The notes under the pieces were generated by a model. That model saw only the letters and a list, made by a program, of their open reading frames with translations, searched no databases and was not told the origin of the DNA. 64,000 bases of DNA, taken from the NCBI GenBank assembly GCA_003956705.1, contig QZCP01000044.1:1-64000 (forward strand). The letters run 5' to 3'. Below, piece by piece: positions 22,781-33,346 of this stretch. The translations under genes and the position numbers were made by a program. How positions within the stretch are numbered: position 1 is the first letter of the stretch; each line of letters starts with the position of its first letter. Origin of the DNA: Brevipalpus yothersi (taxonomy: Eukaryota > Arthropoda > Arachnida > Trombidiformes > Tenuipalpidae).

Positions 22781-25325
22781 ATGATGCGATTAGTTTTAAT
22801 TCCCATCGTGATCTATATTATCTCTTGGGCTCATTTGGGTGAATCGAATACCGTTAAATGGAAAACTGATGATGGACAAACAATACCAACAGTAGAAATT
22901 ACTTTCAAAGGTGAAATTATCAAAATTCCTCTTCGAGAAGCTCCCTTTTGTCGTCTCTGGGAAACTCATAAATGTCTATGCTTCATGCTGAGAGACAATG
23001 GCAATTCTCCAGGCTGGTTTTTAGCCTCATTCTCATATTGTGAAAATGTAGATATTTGTGGACATTTCTTGAACAGTACTGATTATTTTGAGGTAACAAG
23101 TATTGATATTGGATCCGCACGAGGATACAATGTAACCAAGTATCCTCCAGGAGAAAATGTGACTGAAGAGATTGTGGATGATACTGAGTATGGAGAGACA
23201 GATATCACCAATAGTTCTCACTATTTAAAGCCTCTCATGGAAACAGAACTCAAACATTTTGAGACTGGCTTCATATTCTGTGTATTTGTAATCGATCCGA
23301 GAATATATGAAGATGAACCCAAAGATAAAATTGAATTCTTCCTACAGCGAATCATCACTGATGCAAATGAGCTCCTCTATGAATTCAACCTGCTAGCTGT
23401 GTACGGAGGCTGGAAAGAAGCTGAAAGTGAAGATATTCGGAATGATTCAAATGTGAATGATTTCATTGAAACTCGCTTTTCTCTTTATATCGATGAAGGT
23501 ACTCATAATGTAGTTTTCCTGTATACACCAAAAGTTGTTTACAATAAAGGTGAGTATTTGAAATTTTCACAGCTAATTAGTACCTAATCTCTTCGAAGAA
23601 ATATTTTAGAGAATAGTTGGTAAAATTACTTGCTAATATTCTTCTCTTCCACGCTTTTGTGATCCGTTCATGATTTGGATTTTCGCATTCTCTTTCAAAA
23701 ACAGAGGGAATAATAATTAACGGTCGAGGTGCCTACAATTCCATCTGCAGCACTTCTATCGGAATTTATTTGAGATATAAAACAAAAACTGAGAGGTTCT
23801 CAATGAGACAATTAGTAGAAATTTTCACTCATGAACTTGGTCATGCCCTTGGTTTGAAGCATACACAGGATACAGCATGTAATGAAGGGCCTCCTGAAGA
23901 TGTTCACTACATCATGAACAAGACAAGCTCAAATCGACCTGGTAAATTAGAATGGTCAAGTTGTAGCATAGAGAGGATTCAAGAACTGAGAATAACTTAC
24001 TTCTGTCTGAAAGAGAAAATTAAGCCCCCAAAACCATCTTGTCGAAATGGTATTCTCGAAGAGGGTGAACAGTGTGAATGTGTCTCGAAAGTTTGCGAAA
24101 AATGCTGTGATAACAAGTGTCAATTGACTCGAAATTCTGTGTGTTCAACTGGTCCATGCTGTGATAAGAATACTTGCAAGCCGAAAACGAAAAATGAGAG
24201 GTACACATGCCGAAAAGCTGTTGATCCATGTGACATTCCCGAGATGTGTAGTGGTAAATCGAACAAATGTCCGGTCAACTATGTTGTGGCCAATGGCTAT
24301 AGCTGTAGAGAATATCCTGATCAAGAATACTGTTACAATGGTAAGTGTGGAAGTCGTCATGATACTTGTAGCTGGATGTTTCGCAATGGCTGGGTGGGAA
24401 TGGAGTGGTGCTATGAGGGGAATAGGCAAAGAGGTAGACCTTGGGGATGTGGTCCCACTTTCACTGATCACAAGAATGTGCCCAATTTTGAGTGTAAAAA
24501 GAAAGACAAGTATTGTGGCAAACTATTTTGTGCTTACTCAACCCGTTATACCCAAGAGTTTAACAACGCTATTGGTAAGTGTCTGAGTATTAATTGTTCA
24601 GCTAAATTTTATATCGTAATGTCAATTCTAATCGTTCACAGCCTTGCAGAGGATCGATTATGGTATGATGCAACATGGTGGTGCTGACATATGCACCTTC
24701 TTGCTGGTTGGAAATAACACCAGATTTTTGCTAGAAGATCCTACATTTGTTCAAAATGGATCTGCATGTGGAGTGAATGATGAGAATATGTGTGTTAAGC
24801 AAAAATGTGTCCCTTTGCCTCCAGGATGTCCAAAAAACTGTCATGGAAGAAAAGTTCAACATCCTGATACCCATGAATGGCTGCCTGCTTACATACTTCC
24901 GGACCCTGAGTGAGTTTCTCCACATTTTGACAATTTTAGTTGGAATCAAGAAACAATAATCCTCACTTCGGAATTTTCTTCCAAATTCTCGATAAATTCG
25001 ATCGAACATGAACATTGAACATTACAATCTGCTCATTCGTTTTTCTCTTTTTAGGGCAGAGCCCGCTGATAAACTTGAAGAGCCCAGCACCTTCCAATGG
25101 TTCTATATTACTTTTGCAATTCTTTGTTTAATTGGGTCAATCGCTTTGTTTCATTACAACAAAAGTCTATTGAAGAAAGCTGAAGAATCAAGTGAAATGA
25201 GTTTCCACGAGAGGTCGAATTCGAGTCAGGAAAAGATAAATTCAAGAAAGTCCCGGCTTGAGGAGGCCATGTCAGGGTCACCTCGAGAGGAGATCAAGCC
25301 AAAAGTTTCGGAAGTTGAAGCCTGA
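22781..25325 (+). CDS. G6: membrane-anchored ADAM-type metalloprotease-disintegrin, DPCD loop
   Basis: Coding exons 22781-23549, 23705-24574, 24642-24909 and 25055-25325 (phases 1-1-2) give 725 aa. Signal peptide, four-Cys prodomain, catalytic domain with HELGHALGLKH at about residue 299 and YIMNK Met-turn, disintegrin-loop tip VDPCD, Cys-rich region, exon 3 Cys module, a short stalk without the Asp run, a transmembrane helix and a 50-60 residue tail rich in Ser, Glu and Arg. The exon 3 acceptor was chosen at 24641 because it keeps frame; the nearby AG at 24649 does not. G6 links the G2-G5 group to the G7-G13 group in sequence. Confidence 0.87.
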
Positions 25326-26567
25326 CAGGAAGATGAAGATGAAGATAATCAAAATCTTGGCTACCCTGATGACTGAGAATTATTGAATATAAAGTCAAGC
25401 TAATTGATAACAACACTAAAGACACATGTTGAGCATCTCTCTCTAGCTATTGTCTTCTGGTTTCAAAAAATAGGTGGAACTAGACGTTCACACCATACTT
25501 GATAATATTTAATTACATTTTTCTTGAATCAATTCGAATTTGTGCACATGACACCATGACATTTTTTTCTGATTTGCATTGTGTTGTCGAAAATTAGTAG
25601 AAGTAGGCTCCAGATCGGGAAATCGGATAAATTGCTGTGATTCCCAGAATTTTTGTCATGTTTCCATTGGTAATGGTCCTTATCTACTGTCCAACTGATT
25701 CACACTGATTTTGTATCTTCCAATATGTACTTCAACTTAAACTAGTATTATGATATATCAGTGCTTTACTCTTATCATGTTCAATTCTTTAACCCTCCCA
25801 AATAATATTCAAACATTCTAGTGGCTAAAACATTTTCATTCAATAAAATTTATTCCTAGTTCAACCATTCTTTACTGTCTGATGTTGTGTTGGCTACAAT
25901 CTTGTTTTTCCTTCGAATGATTTCATCATACCTATCAGTAACATTTTATTCTCCAATTTCTGACTGAATACTTAGATACAATTTTCAAATTTTCCAAGTG
26001 AGTCTCAGGTAGTCTTTTTACTTCATACTATTTCTCACCTGAGTATCAGAGTGAAGTATAACCAATTTAACTAACCGCAACCCAGATCATTTTTTCGCTA
26101 CACTTATCATAAATGTAAAATACATTGTATTCCAATCGATCTGAATTAAGGGAAAAATGCTGATACATTGAAACAAAAATGGTGTACAGATCAAGTACAT
26201 GAAGATATTGTCCGGGGATGGTTTATTCGAATTCCAATATTCGAAGCCATGAGAATGGGATTAAGATGAGTTTGAAAAGACCGAAAAAATCTCAAAGATC
26301 AAGAGCTGTGTGTGATTCGTTGTTACATGATGAGGTTTATTGGGAATCTTTCCGAGTTGATCCAATTTTTATTGCATACTAGAAGTGACTCATAGATGGT
26401 GTTATAATTCCGATAGAGAGATAATGAGATGGCTACATAATCTCCGATTGATCCCAATGTTTTTGGAGGAAGAGTGTTCCTTCAAAATGTAATTTTGGTA
26501 CAGTGATAGGAGAAAATAGAAATAAATTTCATATTAAACTAATATTTCACCCCAAGAGATCATTGAT
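25326..26567. other. Spacer G6 to mini-gene
   Basis: AT-rich. Its start (about 25365-25410) is related to 27467-27515, the flank after the mini-gene. No gene, exon or transposon is recognised in the rest. Confidence 0.5.
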
Positions 26568-27233
26568 ATGCTATTATTTTTGATATCGATCATTATTAAT
26601 ACTTCTTGGGCTCAACAAAACGATTCGAGTACGAAAAATTGGAGCACTGAATCAAGGTAAAAATTACACTACAATCATTCTCACTCGAGAAAATTTTTCC
26701 CTGGAAGATGTCATCAAGATTTTTTCCCACCTTTTATCCACCAATCTCATTTATCATTCTGGCAGAGCTTACAATTAGAGCGCTAGTAAAAACATTACTT
26801 TTATAAGAGATAGGCAATGAAAATATCTGTATATCATGTGGGAGCCCATTCCAATCTCAATTACATCAACCAATCTTGAAACAATTTCCAGATAGTCTTC
26901 AGCGGTGAAGGTTTCTAGACTTTTCATCAGCATAGCTTCTATACGTGTATGATGTTGCAAGATTGATTCTTATTTCTCTTTCTCAGTACAGAACCTGATG
27001 AACCTGATGAAACAACAACTGTCAGTGAACCAGAAGGATTCAGCTCCTTACAATGGTTAATAATTATTGTTTGCATCTGTGGTTTTATTGCATCGATTGT
27101 TTTGGCATTATATACAAAAAACTCATCAGCAACATTACCAGAAAAATCGAATACTTCAACCCCACCAGAAAGCTCGGGATCAGATCAAAAAGAAGTCAGC
27201 GCAAATGTTCCCGAAGTCCAAGCAGAACAATAA
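26568..27233 (+). CDS. Protease-less mini-gene: signal peptide, stub, transmembrane helix and tail only
   Basis: Two exons, 26568-26656 and 26987-27233, join in phase 2 and give 111 aa with no stop. Exon A codes a hydrophobic signal (1-16, ending SWAQ) and a 14-residue stub homologous to the first mature residues of the full genes. Its donor (AAG|GTAAAA) lies where the full genes simply read on. Exon B is a complete exon 4 equivalent: acidic EPDEPDE stalk, transmembrane helix (about 54-72) and a 39-residue Ser/Pro/Glu tail. The whole protease, disintegrin and Cys-rich part is missing. It could be a deletion relic whose frame survived by chance, or a real small membrane protein, perhaps a decoy or regulator. 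The open 247-base exon B favours maintenance, but expression is unknown. Confidence 0.55.
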
Positions 27234-28294
27234 GTTAATCACCTAATATCGAGCACTACGGAAAATGATGGAAATTGGAAGAAAAATCATCGGAAACTAA
27301 TTGAAGGCCAAAAAAACATGAAGTACTTTTAATAATGCTACAGACTCGACGCTTGGTATTCTGGGTTTAATCATGCATCATTTTCTACTAGCAAAATTTT
27401 TTAGAAGCATTTATCCATTCATATGTGCTCTTAGCCTAACAGCGAAATGAAGATATCTTGTGAATCATGATGACTGAGAATCATTGAATGCAAAGTCTAG
27501 ACTGATTGATAAAAAATATTGGAAACCATCAGAAAAATGTTCTCAAGGCTATCACCTCAAGATAAATTCTTGGAATGGCTTATGCATCACTTGTCCCCCT
27601 CATTTTCGTTGGAAAAAAATCTGTTTCATGCATCATTTTTCACAATCACAACTCAAATATCTCTGATTCACATATATTGAACCCTGTATAACCTTGTTAG
27701 AGCTAATATTCTTCGAGTAGGCTTAGCAACTACGGTGAACTTATAAGCCATCTTTCACTCGAGAGGTAAATGACGCTCATCGGTCAAATAACTCTGTATG
27801 ATGGTCGCTCAATCAGTTTACACAAGAATCGGTAGAAAAATTTCAAATATTCTGCAATATACCACAAAGATATACTTCATGAATCATGTATTCCGATTTC
27901 TACTCTTTTTTAGGCTTAGAGAGCATTTTTTCACTTCAAAAGCTAGGTAATTCTATTATGAACAGTCTCATTATGATGCAAGAAAAAATTTGACCAATTG
28001 AATGTTTGGTTCTGATTATAGAACTTGTCCTCATCATAGAACAGAATGCTTTCACTGCAATTTGCACCATTTAGGCATGGAATATGATGAAATTACGAGG
28101 CATTTGCTAAGGTTATTATGAGGAATTACAATTCCCATTGCACACCAGATGACGTTCGGTATTGGGATTGTTTTCAACAAATCGAATAATCCTGGTAAAA
28201 AATGATCGCGAGCAATAAGTAGATGAACAAAAACGTTGGTTGAATAGAAACGAAATATAATGAATATAGTGAACCAGGTATCGAACTTTATGGG
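27234..28294. other. Spacer mini-gene to G7
   Basis: Its early part is related to the G6 3' flank. The last 210 bp before G7 (from about 28085) recur at 41562-41760 and, in shorter form, before 36733, marking the 5' edge of G7-type duplications. No gene is recognised. Confidence 0.5.
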
Positions 28295-31122
28295 ATGAGA
28301 TCTTTATTTATAGTTTATTCGATTATCATAACTGAAGTTTGGTTAGATGGGTCTGAGATAGTGAAATGGAGAACTGATGAGGGTGAAACACTACCAACAG
28401 TTGAAATTACTTTCGATGGAGAAATTATTGAAATTCCACTCCGAGAAGCTCCTTTTTGTCGACTTTGGGAAACTCATAAATGTCTGTGTTTTATGCTACG
28501 AAAAACTAGCAATTCTCACGATTGGATCTCAGCTTCATTCTCAAATTGTGATGATGGAGATATTCGAGGAAACATTCTAAATAGTACTGACTTTTTTGAG
28601 GTGAGGACAATTGGCATTGGATCCTCACGTTATTACAACGTAACCAAATATCCTCCAGGAGAAAATGTCACTGAGAGGCTTATTGATGATATTGATGATG
28701 GATATGATAATTCAAGTATTAATGGTACATTCTACTCCAAGCCATTTCCAGGAACAGAGCTCAAGAATTACGAGACAGGCTTTATACCGTGTTTTTTCGT
28801 GATTGATCCTAAAATATTCAAAGACGAACCGAGCAATAGAATCGACTTCTATCTTCAGGACCTGATCAATGCTGCCAATCTACTTCTCCACGAGTTCAAT
28901 CTATTGGCTGTATATACAGGATGGAAGGAAGCTAAGTCAGAAGATCTTAAAATAAAGACTGTCGCAGATACGGAAAAATTCATCGGCGAAGCTCATCGGA
29001 ATTATATCGATAAAAATACTCATAATTTAGTCATCTTGTTCACTCCCATCATTGTAAAAGATAGCAGTGAGTATTTGATATGATCAATAATTTCTCCAGT
29101 GAATATGCTCAGATCAACTCCAACAGACCATATGAACAATGTCAGGGCCTCATATCTAATGAGATCTAAATTCTATCTCTTTCCTTTTTTCTAATACAGA
29201 TAGGCAAACTATGCTCGGTAGAGCTAGGATGAAATCCATCTGCTACCAATCGATCGGAATGTTTCTGCTATATGAAAAGACCACCGAAAAATTTACCATA
29301 AGACAGATAGGAGAAACTCTGGCCCATGAAATTGGACACACACTTGGCCTGAGACATTCCGAAAACACATTATGCGAAACGCCTCCGAAAGGTAAATTTT
29401 ACGTTATGAGTGAGTTAACCAATAATGAGCTTGGTGAAGTAATTTGGTCAAATTGTAGTAAAGATTCGATCAAGAGAATAAGGCCATCTTATTATTGTTT
29501 GAGAGAAAAAATTGAGCCTCCAAGTCAATCTTGTAGAAACGGTATTCTTGAAGCTGGTGAACAGTGTGAATGTGTTTCGCCTGTATGTGAAAAATGTTGT
29601 GATTACAGGTGTCAACTGACCAAGGGCTCAAACTGCTCTGGTGGTTTATGCTGTGATCTGAGAACTTGTATGCCCAGAAGGGCAGAGGATAGGTACACAT
29701 GTCGAGAAGCTGTTGACTTGTGTGATATTCCCGAAATGTGTAGCGGTAGGACAAGCAAATGTCCAGTTAACTATGTTGTAGCTGATGGCTATGATTGTGG
29801 ACATTCTGCCGATCCAGCATACTGTTTCAATGGTATGTGTGGAAGTCGACAAGATGTTTGTGACTGGGTATTTTATAACAGTAAAGCAGGACCTGAGAAG
29901 TGCTATGATCTGAACACATGGAATCGCCGTGTGGGATGTGGTCCTACTTACACCGATCCCAAGAATGTCTCCCATATTGCATGCAAAGATGTAGACAAAT
30001 TTTGCGGTAAATTGTTTTGCTCCGGTTCCAGTCTTACAACAAAAGAATTTTCACAAGCTAGAGGTAAGTTTTTGGAATTGAAATTTTGCAACTAAAGTCA
30101 TTCTCCAATGGAGGAATTCCAAATTCTCACAGATGAAAATAGAATTGCATATGATAGATTGAAAACCCCGGGTTATGAGTGCCACTATTTAGAACTTATG
30201 AGCAACACTAAGGCGCTACGAGAAGATTTAACTTTCACTAAAAATGGTTCTACATGTGGAATCCAAAATGAAAGGATGTGTGTCAAGCAAAAGTGTGTCT
30301 CATTACCTGATGGATGCCCGAAAAACTGTCCTGGAAAACTAGTTGAACATCCTGAAACAAAAAAATCGCTTCCTGCTTACATAATTCCAGATCCTGAGTA
30401 AGTTTTTTATCCTTTCCTACCATTGGTAAAAAAATTATGAGATACTTTTGGTGATTACACTTCTGAGAAAATATGACCATATTTCAAGTGAAAATTATGT
30501 TTAATTTGTTACCTATTAAAGGTGAGGGTGAGTTTACCTAGTAGAATGCTAGGATGAGTGGCTCTTGAGAGCAATTCAATCATACCATTTGAATATCATA
30601 TGTGAGCACGTGTATTCAACTATCATTTATCTGTATGTGTAGGTTCAACACAAATGTTAACTATAGTCCTTCAAAATTCCATCTATTCCTACATGATTAT
30701 CAATAGCCCAATAATCGGAGTCAAATCAGAGAAAAGTAAAATTTTTGAATAATAATCAATTCATTTCTCTATCTTTCCTCAGTGCGGAACTCGATGATGG
30801 CGGGAATGGCAATGAAACTGAACCTGAACCTGAACCTGAAGGAATCAGCTTATTTCAATGGTTCTTGATTATTGTCTTGATCTGTTGTTTGATTGTATTG
30901 ATCGGTCTCTTTTATCTTATGTCCAAAAAACGATTAAAAGATGCAAGCGTATCGAGTACATTGGGAGACTCATCACCTCAGGAAAGAAAATCTTTGAAAG
31001 ATTTTCGTCATAGTCCAGATTGCTTGAACAAAGAGATACATGATACTGGACATCAGAATTCTAGAGAAGAGCTGAGATCAAGTGAAGAGGTCAAAAGCTC
31101 GAAATTCTCGGAGTCATCTTAA
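28295..31122 (+). CDS. G7: membrane-anchored ADAM-type metalloprotease-disintegrin, DLCD loop
   Basis: Coding exons 28295-29066, 29200-30063, 30133-30397 and 30783-31122 give 746 aa. Signal peptide ends near residue 20; the prodomain has LREAPFCRLW and CLCFML; HEIGHTLGLRH is at about residue 300; the Met-turn is YVMSE; the disintegrin-loop tip is VDLCD after CREA. The exon 4 stalk holds a small EPEPEPEG repeat before the membrane helix (ISLFQWFLIIVLICC...) and a tail of about 70 residues. An earlier out-of-frame ATG at 28290 is followed at once by a stop, so 28295 is taken as the start. Two dead partial copies of this gene lie downstream (36733 and 41562). Confidence 0.88.
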
Positions 31123-31529
31123 GGTAGTGTTAATATTTTACGAAGATTCATTGAAAATTGATTGTGGAAAGGAAAAGTTTGAGCTAACTATGAAAGCAAT
31201 TGTGCTCGACCTTAAATACATGGGCTCACGATCAAATCCTACAAGTTATCACGTACTGACCACTGAAGAGAAAGTTAACTTAAACAGAGATGAAGTCAGC
31301 CAAGGAGTGGAGGTTAGAAGCCTTATTCTAATAGGGTATAGAATCAAGATACAAGTAAATGGTTGGCCGAGATATTACCTCAACTGTTTCATACAGTATG
31401 GTACACATTCCATGAAACTCATCCTTTTTCAAGATTTCACATATTTCCGGATCTTTTATTCTTCATGACAGTCGAAGAAGGAGTACGGATGTAGCGATAT
31501 TTACTTTGAGATAGTTTTTCATTCCTCAA
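31123..31529. other. Spacer after G7
   Basis: No gene is recognised. The last 35 bp (from 31497) recur at 41915-41950, next to another truncated copy. Confidence 0.45.
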
Positions 31530-31893
31530 CTGACCATAGGCTGAGGCTGCTCCAGTGGTCCATGCTGTGATTTGAGTACTTGTATGCCCAGAAAAGAGGA
31601 AGAGAAATACACATGTCGAAAAGCAAGGGATGCATGTTACCTACCTGAAAGATGTAGTGGGCGAACAAACAAATGTCCAATCAACTAAGTTGTGGCTAAT
31701 GGCTATCAGTGTGAAGATTCTTTCAGTCGAGCATACTGCTACAATTGTAAGTGTAGAAATCTTAGGGATTCTTGTAGCTGGGCTGCTGGTAGTGGAAATC
31801 GAGCACCTGAGAAGTGTTACGATCTGAATACGGGAGACTTTGATTTGAGATGTGATCTTATTTTCACTGACCGTAAGAATGTATCGAATTTCC
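31530..31893 (+). pseudogene. Exon 2 fragment (disintegrin and Cys-rich part), G10/G11-like
   Basis: It starts inside the disintegrin domain and runs through the Cys-rich domain, with closest similarity to G10 and G11 (shared codons for CCDLSTCMPRK and RAPEKCY). A TAA at 31686-31688 replaces the codon after NY in the conserved NYVVANGY, and several cysteine codons are changed (for example tgt to tgc/tac shifts near the loop). Homology stops before the exon end. It is clearly dead. Confidence 0.85.
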
Positions 31894-32580
31894 TGGGTGG
31901 TTTCTAATCATTTTTTCAACTTGTGGTTCAATTGTGACAATTGCTTCGGCTCATTGTTATGGGTTTATGTCAGGGAAACCTCAAACCAGATGTTTCAATG
32001 ACGCTGAAAGGCTCAGTAACGGGAGGAAAAACATCTCCAGTGACATTACATAAAACTGGAGAGAAGAAACGCGAAGTTCAGGACATAAAAACTCCAGAAA
32101 AACTCTGAATCTTGTGGAGATAGTCAAAAGTTAAATTTTTCAGATCATGAGCAAGAAGTTGTTCTCTCTGTACTCCTGCTAGTTGAATACCCTCAGCATT
32201 TGAAATTGGAACATTTATTATACGAATTTCAACGAGGAGTTTGCTACAATACACAACCTCCATCAACAAGAACTTTGTCGTTGGAAGCAGTACAAGGATT
32301 TCACCTTGGGATCAATCATTTCCAAAATGGATTTGGATTCTGGGTTCGAGTAGACACAGACCAATAGAGAGTGTGTCTCATCTCATGAGAAATGTTCAAA
32401 AACTATCATAACGTTTTAATTGAAGCAAAAGAGTTGCTGCTCATGAATTTGCTGATCTGGGCTAAGTTTTCCAAACTTATTGAATACGATTATAGTTCCG
32501 CTTATAATTATGGTATGAGGGCAAATTGTTTGATACTCTAGAAAAATTATTTCGATATTTATTTGATTGATTCTTTTCAG
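31894..32580. other. Spacer inside the decayed copy
   Basis: No exon 3 equivalent could be found between the exon 2 fragment and the exon 4 relic. The sequence is presumably decayed intron and intergenic DNA. Confidence 0.4.
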
Positions 32581-32790
32581 TGACCAAACTCATGATGGCA
32601 TCGATGATGGATCTCAGGAACATGGCTTTTTAGTGTGGTTCGCTACCATTCTCTCCATCTGATTTTAAATTTTTTCAATCATTCTATATATTTGAAGCAG
32701 AAGCTTGTCGAGTGACCAAACACAAGTCCAAAATGTTCCACTTATCAGCTCGAAAACGGAAACACTTGTAAGGTGTTAGAGTTGCGGAGA
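32581..32790 (+). pseudogene. Decayed exon 4 (stalk and transmembrane part)
   Basis: A CAG acceptor at 32578-32580 is followed by an Asp-rich stalk and the start of a membrane helix (HGFLVWFATILSI), then a TGA at 32660-32662 and further stops. Together with 31530-31893 it is probably the remains of one gene. Confidence 0.75.
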
Positions 32791-33346
32791 GAATTGGGCA
32801 ACTAAAGAAACGGGAAAAAAAGGTCACCACTTTGAAAATCCAGGACCAGAAGAAAATCTTGAATCGAGAAATTGGAATTTAGATCTCAGACAGCTGAATG
32901 AGACTAGAAAAGTTGGCTTTACTCCATTCAATGAGCCTTCATAAATTTATCTGTTGTTTAATTGTTTTAATCCCGCTGGTTACCAGAAAAGAAGCTTGGA
33001 GAAGAAGTAGGCAGAGTAAAAAACCAAAGTAGAAGATGATACATTGGTGAGAAATCCTTAATAGTTCACCAACTATGTCGGCATACATCCATTTCTAGCG
33101 CATGTATGGAGAGTTAATTATATTAATTAACGCTACCTACTTTAATAAGCGCTAGATAGTTTTTAGCGTCAGGATTTGGTATCAAAACCGTTATAATCCT
33201 GGTTGTATAAGCATGACTGGACTTTTTGTTGACCAAGGATACTTGGGTAAACCTTGGCTTGATACGTAAGGGAATGAACAGTTTTTGGTGTGCTCTACCT
33301 AATTACAGATATGGAACTTATGAAAGAATTCGGTGATAATTGATTC
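32791..33346. other. G8 upstream region
   Basis: From about 32886 the sequence is nearly identical to 37873-38345 upstream of G9, so it is the left part of the G8/G9 duplication unit. It includes a palindrome at 33113-33131. Confidence 0.6.
33096..33154. promoter_or_regulatory. Palindromic element upstream of G8
   Basis: GTTAATTATATTAATTAAC (33113-33131; 8-bp arms) sits between TAGCGC (33096-33101) and its complement GCGCTA (33149-33154). The same arrangement lies at 38087-38145 upstream of G9, where the core differs by two bases but remains a palindrome (9-bp arms). It lies about 215-235 bp before the ATG. A homeodomain-type (TTAATTAA) binding site or a replication/cruciform element is possible; no function is shown. 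Confidence 0.45.

Noticed and set aside
33089..33160. Possible tRNA-like hairpin around the TAGCGC/GCGCTA repeats
   Set aside because: No cloverleaf arms or A/B box promoter signals could be found.
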